This document shows positions 50,298 through 62,167 of a stretch of 64,000 bases of DNA, in pieces. Below the pieces are notes generated by a model, which was not told the origin of the DNA, did no database searches, and saw only the letters and a program-made list of their open reading frames with translations. How positions within the stretch are numbered: the stretch's first letter is position 1; each line of letters starts with the position of its first letter. The DNA comes from Brevipalpus yothersi (taxonomy: Eukaryota; Arthropoda; Arachnida; Trombidiformes; Tenuipalpidae): the NCBI GenBank assembly GCA_003956705.1, contig QZCP01000325.1, forward strand, positions 23,862-87,861. Reading direction: 5' to 3'. A program made the position numbers and the translations under genes.

Positions 50298-53200
50298 ATG
50301 AATCGTTTTCCCGTGTCCAAGAGGCCATGGACACGTGAAGACATTCGCCGTAATGAGGTTTTTATTCAAATGATCCACGAAAAATTTCGCAAACAATTGT
50401 TCGGTGATAATGTGTCGAATTCGGTGAACGGTGATAAGCTCGATCGTGTCAAAACTTTACTCGCTGCACATGGATTATGGAAAAGCAAAATCCCAAAGGT
50501 ATGTGAAGAATTGATAAACATTGCCTTAATCATGGTCAGTGTTTTGTTAATTTACAAATTCTGTTATTGTAGAAGAAAAAAGGGAAGAGTCTTGAGCCTG
50601 CTGTCGATCATCATGATGGACCACTCTATCCACCTGAGCCTGCTGAACCGATTTATTTTAAAATTCCACCTCTGAAAGGTGCCAATATTGATGAACACTT
50701 TTACAATATTGCCCAAAAGTATTGTAAGCCATATCGCTCGTTAGCTGATAAACTTGCCTCTCGTTCTTCTTTGCCCTCCATGCCTGAAACTTGGAGCTTC
50801 AGTCCTGGCTGGACATGTTATCGAAGAGATGAAAAAACTGGTCAAATGATGGTGGAATCAGTTCCCCATCCCAAGGAAGATTCATTGTTTTTCGATGTTG
50901 AAGTTTGTTTGAATGATTGTGCTGGTAAACAGCCCACAATGGCAGCATGTGCTTCGGAAGATGCATGGTATTCTTGGTGCAGCTCACGATTAATCCAAGA
51001 AGAAAACACTGTCAACTCTTTTTTCGATCAACAATTTTCTCAACAACCAAAATTAAGCCTTCAAAATATGATTCCTATGGGTGTTTCTAGCCACCGAGAG
51101 CGATTGATAATCGGCCATAACGTATCTTTTGATAGATCTTTCATTCGTGAACAACACTCACCGAATTGTGATTTAACTCGTTTTCTCGACACGATGAGTC
51201 TACATATAAGCATTTCTGGTCTAACTGGTTACCAAAGGGCTTTATCTTTTTCACATAAAGTTGGTAAAAAGAATGGTTTGCATGATCTCGAACTTAAAGA
51301 TAAATTTGAAGCTGCTGGTCACCCTGATCCCAGTAATTGGATTGATGCTGGATCATTAAACAACTTACAAGATGTGTATGCATTTCATTGTAAGAAAACG
51401 ATGAGTAAAGAGGAGCGAGATATTTTCGTGAAAGGAACTCTCAACGATGTACGTCATAATTTTCAAGAATTACTCACCTATTGTGCCAAAGACGTTGACG
51501 TTACTCATCAAGTGTTTCAAGAGTTATGGAAACAATATTTAAAGCGATTTCCTCATCCTGTGACTTTAGCTGGAACGCTTGAGATGTCTGTAATGTATTT
51601 ACCTGTGAATATCCCAAACTGGGAGCGTTATCTTGAGGAAGCTCAAAGTACTTATGATGATCTCGAAAGTGAAATTTACCAAAGCCTGCGATCCCTTGCT
51701 AATCAAACATGTGAATACCTTTTGGATCAAGCATACAAGAAAGATCCGTGGCTATGGGACCTCGATTGGTCCACGGACACATTGAAATTTAAGCCAAGTC
51801 CTAAAAAAACGAAATCGAAGAAGAAAAAGAACGAATTAACTGCAATCGAAGATGAGACGGAACCCAACAGTCGTGAAAAGTATCCAATTGAGCCAGGAGA
51901 ATCTTACTCACCTGATTACATCAAAGATTTACTTGAAAATTCTAGCCGATTAAACAAAGTTCAAGCTCTACTACCCGGTTACCCTGCATGGTACCGTGAA
52001 CTATGTGACCGTCCGTTCGGTGGGTCGAAATTGGTCTCTGATGAAAAACTCGAATCATGGGAGCCTGGCCCTTGTCGAGTTAGCACTCAAATGCGAACCG
52101 TTCCAAAACTTTTGAGGCTCCTATGGAAAGGATATCCCATTCATTTTGATCAAGACAACAAATGGGGTTACTTAGTGCCTGATGCAGAATCCAAGTTCAA
52201 AGATCACGATGATTTTCCTTTCGAGCAATACATGAATGTTCTGAGCAAAACTCTGAGAAAACAAGCCGACGAAGCATGTGGCCAATCTCTCTCTTTCGAA
52301 GAGCTCACTCAGGTGTATTCTGAGGATCCTTTTGATGTTCAAAAGTCGGGAAATAGTGTAGAATTGTTCGGTCTCAAATTTATTCGACTTCCTCATAAGA
52401 CTGGGGTAGAGAATAAGGTTGGAAATCCTCTCGGAAAGGTAAGTTAATTCTGAGAAAAGTTCTCACATATTCTAAGTAAACATATCCAACGAGAATTTAA
52501 CAAACATATTGACAATTCAATTTTTTCCTCTAGGACTTCGTTCGGTTTATGGAGGATGGAACTTTAACCTCATTTCTTGACAGGAATGAGGCACGGTCAG
52601 TTATCAATATTGGTAAAACTCTATCGTATTGGAAAAATTCCAATAAACGCATATATTCTCAGCTTGTCATTCCAAACGACAGCAGTGGTATTAATGGTGC
52701 TCTTCTTCCGAGAGTTATTGTTGCTGGAACCATCACGCGTCGAGCTGTAGAGCCTACTTGGTTAACGGCTAGTAATGCTGTCGAAGACCGATTAGGTAGC
52801 GAACTGAAAGCTATGGTGCAAGTTCCTGAGGGCTATAGATTTGTTGGAGCGGATGTTGACTCTCAAGAATTGTGGATCGCATCACTTTTTGGTGACTGTG
52901 ATTTTGCCAAGATTCATGGCTGTACTCCGATCGGTTGGATGACTCTCCAAGGAAATAAAGCACAAAAAACGGATACTCATAGCAAAGTTGCTGAATTGGT
53001 TGGAATTTCGCGTGATCAAGCAAAAATTCTCAACTATGGCCGAATTTATGGAGCTGGAAAAGCTTTTGCTGCAAGATTTCTACAAAGATCAAATGAAGAT
53101 CTCTCAAATCAACAAGCAAAATCTAAAGCAAATACAATCTACAAGCAAACGAAAGGCTCAAAAGTCACTCTTACCAACTCTGAGGGCAATTTCGTGCGAA

Positions 53201-53874
53201 GAGAGTGGCGAGGAGGCTCTGAATCTCACATGTTCAACATGCTTGAAAAAATTGCCCTTTCACCCGAGCCCGCAACTCCTGTACTTGGTTGTAAGATCAG
53301 CAAAGCACTTCTGCCGAATGAAGTTCGCCAGCATTTCCTGCCCAGCGTGATCAATTGGGTTGTCCAAAGCTCCGCTGTGGACTATCTTCACTTGATGCTT
53401 GTGTCCATGAAGTGGCTGTTTGACGAATACGATATTGATGGCAGATTTTGTCTGAGCATCCATGACGAGGTTCGCTATATGGTAAAAGATGAAGATAAGT
53501 ACAAGGCGGCTCTTGCCCTACAAGTGACCAATCTCTTGACCAGATCTATGTTTTCCTACAAGCTTGGCCTAAGAGATTTGCCTTTAGGCGTTGCATTCTT
53601 CAGTGCTATTGATATCGATACGGTTTTCCGGAAAGAAGTTTACCTTGACTGTAAAACTCCATCTAATCCTCATGGTCTGAAAATGGGCTATGGTATTGAG
53701 AGAGGCGAAAGTATGAACATAAATCAACTTCTCGACAAGCCAGAAATTCAGGCTCTAGTTTTCGATCAGAATTCACCGACTGATGATGGATCAAATGATG
53801 ACCCATCTCTTCATTTTCAAACTCGCTTCCATCAACAACAAAACAGCCAGCACTCTCATTTCTCGCATTTGTAA
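50298..53874 (+). CDS. POLG: Mitochondrial DNA polymerase gamma, catalytic subunit
   Basis: Three exons, 50298-50498, 50573-52438 and 52534-53874, all phase 0, 1135 residues, close to the Drosophila homologue in length. The 3'-5' exonuclease is complete: Exo I LFFDVEV (D175, E177), Exo II GHNVSFDRSF (D254), Exo III YCAKDVD (D374). The family-A polymerase motifs are complete: motif A VGADVDSQELWIASL (D796), motif B RDQAKILNYGRIYGAG, and motif C SIHDEVR (D1000, E1001). The N terminus MNRFPVSKRPWTRED is basic but short as a targeting signal. The enzyme replicates and repairs mitochondrial DNA. No catalytic residue appears lost. Confidence 0.95.
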
Positions 53875-54228
53875 TTGATGGTACATCTTTGGTTGACAAT
53901 TGTTGAACATATTTTTGTGATTATGTGTAATTTCTATGTAATTATAAAATTTACAATTTTTTATCAATTTTTTCACAGATAATGAATCTTAAAAACATGA
54001 GATATTTCTGTTCGACACGCAAAAATGAACATGGATTGGGCATGGACCGTTAGGGTCCGCTTCCATGACCTGAGGCAATCTTCCACGAGAGTTACGAAAC
54101 TGTCCTCTCCACGAGAATGTGATCTAGGTTTTGGATGCAAGTTATTCTATGTTGAGGTATGAATTGAGTAATCTGTTCATTTTTAACTAGGAAGACAAGG
54201 AATACAATTGAAAAAGTATTCATTGACT
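53875..54228. other. Convergent 3' spacer
   Basis: 354 bases between the polymerase gamma stop and the SLC37A4 stop on the other strand; must hold both 3' UTRs. No other element seen. Confidence 0.55.
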
Positions 54229-55944
54229 TTACTGAGTTTTAGATTTCGATTTTTTCGGCACAAATTTGGCATAACTTGACATGATGAGTATAGTTAAGAC
54301 AGTAACAATTTCTAACATTAGGAACACTGATCCCCATGAATAACTTTTGGCTACATAGCTGAAAGGAAGACCGGATATGATAGCCCCAACTGCAAGAGAA
54401 GAATGCGTTAGAAGATTGATCGAATTCACACAGTTCAGCATAAATACCATTGGCAGCCAGTGCAACAATGGCATGAGCTGTTCCTGATAGATGAGGAGGA
54501 GAAGATTCTGTGGCTAGAATACCGAATAGAGCGATTGGCCCATAAAGACAAGCGCCCAGAACAAAACCAAGAGCAGCTATCAGAAAACGTGAAGTATCTT
54601 CATGGACATTAAAGTATAGAAGATGAAAGCAACCAGCAACTCCAGCCATCATTATGATAGCTACAGGCATCCTTCCCTTAACTGTATTAGTCTCGTTTCG
54701 CACTCGGAGATACAGATCGGTCAACCATCCTGACAGAATCGAACCAACAAATCCACCTGTTTCCAAGCTACTGGTGAAGCCACTAGCTGAAAAGAATGGA
54801 TCATGTGAAAACATGAGCAATCTAGGAGAGGTAGTTCAACTTGCCAACATATTGAGACTGTTTGCGCTCTTCCATGAGATAAATTTGTCCCCAATCTGTG
54901 GAACTTGTCTTCGAACAGAAAACACTCATGTAGGACAGGGCCACTATCCAGAGCAGCGGACTTTTGATGAGGGACCAGACCGAGTCTTCAGCATTCTTTT
55001 TGTCAGTTGCTGTGAGGGAAAAAATCGGTTATCGGATCGAAACTTTACTAAGTTATGAAAATGATCATTGTCTATCTTGCCTTTCTGATCCTTCTTTTTG
55101 GGTGGTGCAAAACTAGGAAGTTTCACATCGGTGGGAGAGTTTATGAGAGTGATGAGAGAAACAACACCAAGAACAATTGAGACAATGCCTGAGACTCTTA
55201 CACTCATTCGCCACCCATAACTAGTGATCAAATATGCGGCTACGAAAGGTGAGATCCCACCTGCGATGTTGGTACTGGAGGACAATAAACTCCACCAAGT
55301 TCCGAAAGAGGTTGGTGAGTACCACTAGTTTACAATAAAAAAGAGAGATAGTTCGATTGATTAACATTTCTGATGCGGGTATCAAAACTACGCTCATCAT
55401 TGATCGAACGCAATACAAGTTACATATTGTAGAAAGAGAATTGAGCAACATTCTCAATGACAACTTTTACATCTCGTTCTTACTTCACGTAAAAGTTTGG
55501 CGCACGCTGGCCAACCAGCACCTTGTGCGAGACCATTAAGGAACCATAAGAAAGTGAACATCCCAATTGAATTCGAATACGAAAAAATAACAGTGATCAA
55601 GCCACTGATAATTAATCCGAGGGCGAACAAATGCTTTGCACTGACTTTATCAGACAATATTCCACCAGCAAATTTACTCATAGCATAGGCCAAATTTTGA
55701 CTGCTTGCAATCAAACCTGGTAAAGAAATTCAAATAAGCATGATTAATTCGATTTTAAGGATAAATTGTAGCTATATATGCACTCACCTGCCTCACTCGG
55801 TCCTAGACCATGTTCCATCATCGCTGGCAAGGCCAATGAAACACTTTTACGATTTAAACCATAACTACCATAGCCCATGAAGAGAGTTGAAAAAGTAGTT
55901 ATTTGATATTTCTTCAATTTGTCTTTATTGTTTTTCGATGCCAT
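54229..55944 (-). CDS. SLC37A4: Glucose-6-phosphate transporter of the ER (SLC37A4)
   Basis: Six exons on the minus strand: 55944-55788, 55716-55484, 55324-55081, 55009-54845, 54786-54448, 54389-54229, total 432 residues (human 429). All phases fit. Introns 3 and 4 start with GC (gcaaga and gcaagt) instead of GT; no in-phase GT donor exists and the protein reads smoothly across both. Major-facilitator fold with about 10-12 helices. Family runs: YGSYGLNRKSVSLALPAM, ASSQNLAYAMSKFAGGILSD, WFLNGLAQGAGWPACAKLLR, FGTWWSLLSSSTNIAGG, TSSLETGGFVGSILSGWL, ALFGILATESSPPHLSGTAH. It exchanges glucose-6-phosphate for phosphate across the ER membrane, feeding glucose-6-phosphatase. Confidence 0.94.
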
Positions 55945-56598
55945 TATTCTTTCAACCTAATTGAGGTATAAAATTTACAAAAATATTGGAAACTTTCACG
56001 ATGATACAAAACACGATTGAAAAATTCAAACACAAAATCCACAATTTAACGAACACGATTTTCAAGATTATCGATGCTTATGATGAAAAGTTGTTAAGCC
56101 ACACAACTGATGAGCCAATGATTATACATTCACACTCACAGAATTATCATCTTCAGGATATCCTTGAAATTGTAAAGAGTCAAAGTTGGCTCTAACGTTG
56201 AGCACACACATACACGGTTGCTGATGCTTGATGTTGAAGATGTATCAAGGAGAAATATATTGATTAGACGAATGATCAAGTTTACACATTGAACTTGTTT
56301 ACATTGGATCTACTCGAGCGCCGTGAGTAGTAAACTTATCTCGTAGAGTAGACATCGATTGAAGTTGATCACTTTCCCACATTTTGTGAGAGATCATGAT
56401 CTTAATTGCGATTGCATCATTATGTCATGGTGGTGTTGGTAGGAAAAATATTCTCCGAATGAATGAAGTGAAAATGGAAAAAGGGAGAGAGCATTTTGGA
56501 GTTTGTTTTAAAATTAAACAATAGTTTATGCATGAGAGCTTATGACAAAGATTCTGGAAATATATTTATGATTACATGCATTAATGGGTAACATTCGC
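55945..56598. other. Intergenic spacer between SLC37A4 and TMED7
   Basis: About 650 bases. A small + frame begins with ATG at 56001 and ends at 56195 (64 codons, divergent from SLC37A4); it has no known motif and is too short to trust. Confidence 0.5.
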
Positions 56599-57468
56599 CT
56601 AGTATGATGGGGTTGATTTTCTATCAGTGAAAAAATTTCTCAATATCATTACTTGACCTATTCCGATAACTATGATGAGCAGAGTTTCACCCACAGACCA
56701 ATGTAATACACGAGTGTTCAGATCTTCAGCTCGCTTTCTTCCTTTGGCTTCATTGAGGCGATAGTGAGTTTGAGCATCAATAATTGAATTCAAACTAGAG
56801 TGAATATTTACAGATGTTGTCTCCATCTGAAAAAATCCAAAGAGAAAACAAGAAGAAGAGAGCAAAATCAATACAGGATCAACACATTTGATATCGGATA
56901 ACACAAATTAATTGACTTAATTGATCATAAATGATAGCAATGATCATCTTACCTTTGTGAGTGCTGTTGAATGATCTCCAGTACCGGGTAATGGTGGTTC
57001 TTCGCCAACTTGAAAATCAAAATAAACTAATTTGTGACTAAATGTGGAAAATTCATTGCTGAAACAAATGGTGTACACGCCGGCAGTTGATGGTGTCCAT
57101 GTGAAAGTGTCAAATTGCTTTTTGACTCCTTGATAAAGAACCTCATCTCGTGGACCGGTCAATGTCATATCCACATCATACTGTCCACCGGTGACAACCT
57201 AAACGGTGATGAACATAAAAAACAATGATTAACACAAACCCAGGGAATATATTTTGCAAAAATTATGATGTGACAACAATCACAACAATTGCATATAACA
57301 TACCTGAAATTCGACAGTTGATTTAACACCTTGCTGGATATCTTCATGAAAACATTGTTTCGCATTATCAGGCAATTCAAAAGTTAATTCAACTGAATAT
57401 ACTTGTAAACATGAATAAAGCAAATACAATAGAAATATCCATGTCTCTTTTGCCTGATTTAACGTCAT
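56599..57468 (-). CDS. TMED7: p24-family cargo receptor, TMED7/opossum type
   Basis: Three exons on the minus strand: 57468-57304, 57198-56953, 56826-56599, all phase 0, 212 residues. The start ATG ACG TTA is chosen because the signal peptide begins there (about residues 1-26). The GOLD domain opens VELTFELPDNAKQCFHEDI and includes VTGGQYDVD and CFSNEFSTFSHKLVYFDFQVGEEPPLP. A coiled-coil stem with THYRLNEAKGRKRAEDLN leads to one membrane helix (SVGETLLIIVIGIGQVMIL) and a short cytosolic tail RNFFTDRKSTPSY. The tail keeps the FF motif used for COPII export but lacks a KKXX retrieval signal. p24 proteins cycle between ER and Golgi and sort cargo. The order of motifs matches gamma-class TMED7/TMED3. 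Confidence 0.93.
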
Positions 57469-58427
57469 GATGATGAACACTCACACACACAGATGAGCTC
57501 GAACGGGGAGCGCAATTATATATATGTTTAAGCCTATCAGCTAAAACTATCAGCAGGTGTATCGGGATGATAATTGATTCATCTGATAGCCAACACAAAA
57601 TGATCAATAATACTGACTCACATTAGGACATGACTGATTTTATATCACCTCAAACACTAGTACATATTATGGCCAACACTTACACACTTCAAACTGCACT
57701 GTCTTCAATGAAGAAGTCTTCATTTCATTCACATTCCAACGTGGCACCGACACAACACATATACACTGTGTATTCGATACCTGCTTATACTAGATCCAAT
57801 CTTACAAGTCAGACGTGATCTGAGAACTTTTTCGAATTTGTGACTATTGATTAAAGAATTTAATTGATTTACCCACTCATAGCAGGTAGTTAAGATGAAT
57901 TTTTTTTGTTGAAAAAGATGCTGGCATTTACTGGTTCAAGAGTTTGTTAGGCCGATAGTTTGGAAAAACTTTACTGGATGCGAAGCCAAGCTGCAGGCTA
58001 TACTGTTTGTGAAATTCGAAGTTTTTTCTCTACTCCTAGCTTCCTACTCGCGTTGAGAAATTTTTGGGAAGGATGAATCAGATGGATTGTCGAGACTTGA
58101 ACAATGGATTGGACAATATTTCTTTTTGAAATGACAATTCATAAGATATACATATTTCCAAGCTCAAAATCGGCTCATAAAGACTGGAGGACTCAATTAC
58201 TTCATTCGAGTCTTGATGTCTTTTGATTTCACCTTAGATGTGATCTTCGATTAAATGATTTGTTGAATGCATCCTGTTGTATTTACTGAAGAGATGTATT
58301 TAATGAGAGGATGTTAGAAGGTATGTTGGTGAATCATCACCGGTTCAAGTCAACAAGACTCTAGATGGATGGGCGTTAATCTCATCAGTATGAAGTTTGG
58401 AAAACATACTGAAAATAAAAATAGTCT
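57469..58427. other. Intergenic, no gene recognised
   Basis: About 960 bases between TMED7 and the syntaxin-8-like gene, both on the minus strand. A + frame at 57630-57818 has no support. Confidence 0.55.
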
Positions 58428-59032
58428 CTAAATGGTGGATAAAACGATGATTGCAATGAAGAGCATGAATATGATTAACCAGTAACCTAGGAAATGAAGA
58501 AAGAAGAGAATTTAAATTAGAACACAGAATTTTCCATAGATCATGAAAACTCACAACATGAACTGTCTTTCCTCGAAATGACTGCGATATTTCTAGAATT
58601 TCTTGCTAATCGATCATTGTTTGCATCCATGGCATCCCCAATATCATCAAGAATTTCTATAGAGTAAGTATGAGAATATTAATCTAATCAACTTATCCAA
58701 TTGGTAGCAAAGGTCAGATGAAGGCTCACCATTGTGGAGGTCTATTTCCGTACAGATTCCATGTGCCATAGCTTTTTGTCGACTAATAATTTCACCGAGA
58801 GTATCCAGACCAGCATCTTGTTCTGTTATGGTTTCAATGAAGTTCATAAGACTTTCAATTGAAGATTCCTTTTGGTAACCTCAGACAAAAAAGGTTCAAA
58901 CTTACCTCTAATCAAACGCTGTTTAACTTGATCATAGTCATGAATCACAGTATCAGAAGGCTCATTATCATCCATCCACGAATTAGTAGAGTACATATTG
59001 GAGGGTTGACCCATGGACGAGTTTCTATTCAT
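58428..59032 (-). CDS. STX8: Short syntaxin-8-like Qc-SNARE with His at the zero layer
   Basis: Exons on the minus strand: 59032-58906, 58879-58730, 58656-58555, 58486-58428, total 145 residues; in-frame TGA upstream of the ATG. The SNARE motif matches syntaxin-8: EQDAGLDTLGEIISRQKAM, then EIDLHNEILDDIGDAMD, ending in RKDSSCC and one C-terminal membrane helix (YWLIIFMLFIAIIVLSTI). Compared with human syntaxin-8 (236 residues, DEQNEIIDDL) it lacks most of the N-terminal Habc region, and the ionic zero-layer Gln is His91. The first intron is only 26 bases (gtaagt to tctgag); without removing it the frame stops. Syntaxin-8 acts in endosomal fusion. This copy may be a divergent, inhibitory or decaying paralogue. 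Confidence 0.78.
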
Positions 59033-59714
59033 GATTGATCGATGATTGAATAATCATACAAAAAAAAATCAAATTAAGTGGCCTCTCAAGATAGAGAACT
59101 TGAAATAGAATCAACTTGATGATCTTATCTACTTGTTTTCATCATTTGTTTTGAATTGAAAATTGTTTTCATTTGATCACACACACTTGCGCACAGCTTC
59201 AATACATCGCTACGAAGTTCGTTCGCTTGGCAGCTTGAAAGTTGTATCATTTCATTTCTCATTCCTATCGAGTTCTATCTTGAATTTTTTAATTTCAAAC
59301 TTAACCAATCGAATCACTGACTATACGAAAAGCTCTTCCAATGGGATCGAAAGAGGTCGATTTGTGTAATTTGGTGAACTAAGTTGGCTCAACTAACTTT
59401 GACTAGTTCGACTAGTTACATGATCTGCAACGAGCCAGATTGATGGACACTAGTGAATCAGAATAGTCAAGTAGAGGAAAAGAAGAAAGAAATCAACTAT
59501 TATCTGATTTTCTATGGACTCAAATTCACCGATTGAGGAATCGAATGAAGGATGGATATCCATATTTCATCACGATAGATTTTATTTATTATTGATATTT
59601 TATTTTATTTTATAGATTTTATGATGGAGTAGATAATCTTTCTCTGATAGATGGGAATCCCAAGCTTGGTATTGGAATCACTATAATTTAGTTGATTGTT
59701 CCAGTCAGTAGATG
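59033..59714. other. Intergenic, no gene recognised
   Basis: About 680 bases between the SNARE gene start and the DEG/ENaC stop. A + frame at 59163-59369 has no support. An ATTTTATTTTATTTTAT run lies at about 59599-59615. Confidence 0.55.
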
Positions 59715-61474
59715 TCAAAATCGATAGCGAGCAGAGAGTCGATATCTTGGAATCTTATTATTATGGCCATCTTCAAGTTTACCATAAAAAGCATAATTGT
59801 CCAAGTCAGCAGCATCACTTGATCGAGTAGAAAGCAATCGATGATGACGATTAAGAATATTTTGGGTAACATCAATCAACATTCAAGTCAACATATCAAA
59901 TCACTTATTTACCTCAGATATTCCTCCCATGTAATCACCCTTGGCAGAGTTGGTTGAGATTTCGAAGGGTAATGAGCTGAATGCCGAATCTCCCAAGCTA
60001 CTGGCGTATTTCGTCGACGAAGCGGAAATGGAGGTCCTGATTGTAAAGAATTACCCATAAATTGATTAGGAAGAGGGCTCACCAAGATTTTAAGAAATGT
60101 TACAATCCATTGAACTATATCCGGTGAAGAGCCGAGCACATTGAAGCCGAACCATGTCCCGAAAATACTTCCGATATAAATTAAATATTCAAACAGTGGC
60201 ATTTTTGCATTGCAGGTATTGATAATATCTGGCTCTGTTGGCATGGATAAGTATAAAATAGTGTAGTTTGAATCAATTCGAGCAACTTTTTGAATCCTTG
60301 GCACAAAGTATTCCTGCTTACAATCAGGCGATGCAAATTCTCGACTACAATTATCATATATTTCATTGATTATCCTTCGACGCTTCGGATCATCATAGTG
60401 AATATAATAGTCACCAATGGCAAGTTTGTAGGGACTTTTGGAATCAACTACATCTGAATAGAAGCCACATCCAAATATTTTTTCAGATAACTTATTTCGA
60501 CATATTTCGAGTGCATGTTTCTGCGATTTGTATCCTATCGGTTTGTATTCCTTGCAATTGGTCGCAAATGGTGGTGGCAAAAGGGTTGCTTCGAATACTT
60601 TATATTCAATGTAAAATTTATGGGAATTCTCTTCAGTCACAATGGTGACCGATGACATTTGACTTCCGTAGGGTAAGGTGCCCGCTGGATGAAGATATAT
60701 GTAATACTCCTCGGTGGTAGCAAATAAGCTGTGTTGAAAATATACAGCCAAAACTGTGCCAATCAGTTCAGCAAGCTCTAAATCTTTTTGCTGGAGAAGA
60801 TTAACTTGTAGAATAGGACAATGTATGGTAAAACAAATGTACGGCTCCTTGATGTTTGTTCGAAAGCTACAATCGTTAACTTCTCTGGTTGAAACTTTAT
60901 CGATTTTATCTCGCTGTCGAAATGTGGGCTCTATTTTGACAATTAGCTCTCCAGTTTCGAACATGGTACTCATCATTTGAGATATGGTTAGTTTTGACAA
61001 CTCTTTGGTCAGAAAGTCGATGGCTTTGGATGAAAACTTCCACTCGTTGAAAGCAGATTGATTGTTAACATGTGGAAAATTTTGCTTCATACGATTGAAT
61101 ATTTTTGGTTGATAAGTTTTGAGTTTCGCAAAACTGACGAAATTGTAAAAATAAAGACAAATTGAAACATCAGGCACTCTGGTAACATCTGAAAATTGAA
61201 TTCGAATGTTTGTGATGATTTCGTTTTTGAGAAATTCTTTGGTCACTAATCGCATCTGATACACACATCCAGCAGTTGCAATTATTAGAACGATAAATTT
61301 AACGATCTTAAGCCAATCAGGTGATTCATTTCGATGCTAGTGAGAAAAAGTGAGTGAATTTTCCGATTTTTCGTCACAAGAAATTATATTCTCACACACT
61401 CTTACCTGTTCCTTATACGCTGGTATCGCGTGTCTTGAACCATTCTTTCCTCTATGATGGCCATGATCAGGCAT
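59715..61474 (-). CDS. DEG/ENaC (amiloride-sensitive sodium channel family) subunit
   Basis: Three exons on the minus strand: 61474-61406, 61336-59913, 59817-59715, in phase, 531 residues. Exon 1 codes a His-rich cytosolic start (MPDHGHHRGKNGSRH). The first membrane helix is about residues 31-48 (IVKFIVLIIATAGCVY). The large extracellular part has a Cys-rich region with FGCGFYSD, YDNCSREFASPDC and CNAKMPLFEYLIYIG. The second helix contains GTWFGFNVLG. If the last donor is not used the protein ends YLR two codons after it; the spliced form adds SDAADLDNYAFYGKLEDG and a basic end RYRLSARYRF. The acceptor of that exon (ctcgatcaag) is weak. Family members are trimeric sodium channels gated by ligands, protons or force. 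The usual GxS selectivity residues appear to read GFN. Confidence 0.85.
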
Positions 61475-62167
61475 GATCGGATGTTCTAAACATATCTTCA
61501 ATCATCGGAATATTTTTCAATCAAGCTCGGTTTTCTGAAGAAATGTTGATTAAAAATTTAACGTCAGACAGTTTCGAGAAGCAATACAATGAATATGTCT
61601 TAGTGAGTCAAGATCATGTCAGGAAAGCAGTTTGTGTGCAATGAAAATAGAATATCAAGCCTGTTACAGCTTGTCCGAAAACATTTCCAATCGAATTGGT
61701 TAATATTACTTTACATGATTGCCTCTGTTACCTTATTACTACAATTATCGATCTCTCACCAATCGAATACTATCTTGGAGGTTACCTTGCTATTTCATCG
61801 ATACTCTCAACCGGGTGAGTGTACAGGAATTGCACATAGGAAGTTCTCGTGAATCGGATATTCATGATAAGAATCAATTGTTTCGGATGTTGAGAAACCT
61901 ATACATAGAGTGAGGCATGTGAGAAAGAAAATTCTTTCAATCCTTCCTGAAGGAAAGACATTATGATTTAATGGTATTTATGTTATAATGGCATAATAAT
62001 CGAAAAATATTCATAGTTGAAAGGAAAAACCCTAAAGGTATCGCAACTTGATACCTTACGTCACTAAAAAATGCTATTCTCAATCATGTAGTCTAAAAAT
62101 CTACTCGATAGAGAAAGGAAAAAAGACTATTTACAAAATATGCGTTAGAAAAGAATCAAGAAAAAAT
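61475..62167. other. Spacer with a possible channel-like fragment
   Basis: About 690 bases. Upstream half holds the DEG/ENaC 5' flank; a short + frame with a hydrophobic helix (61616-61852) is listed separately. The rest shows nothing. Confidence 0.5.
61616..61852 (+). pseudogene. Possible N-terminal fragment of a DEG/ENaC-like gene
   Basis: A frame of 78 codons starting MSGKQFVCNENR, beginning 141 bases from the divergent DEG/ENaC gene. It has one hydrophobic helix (WLILLYMIASVTLLLQL) and then ILEVTLLFHRYSQPG, a layout like the intracellular start, first helix and post-helix segment of the neighbouring channel. A donor-like gtgagt follows the Pro-Gly, but no later exon was found before the GSE1-like gene. 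It may be a truncated paralogue, an unfinished gene model or chance. Confidence 0.25.

Noticed and set aside
52988..53350. 120-codon + frame inside polymerase gamma
   Set aside because: Alternative-frame shadow of the catalytic domain.
56001..56195. 64-codon + frame divergent from SLC37A4
   Set aside because: Too short and without homology; insufficient support for a gene.
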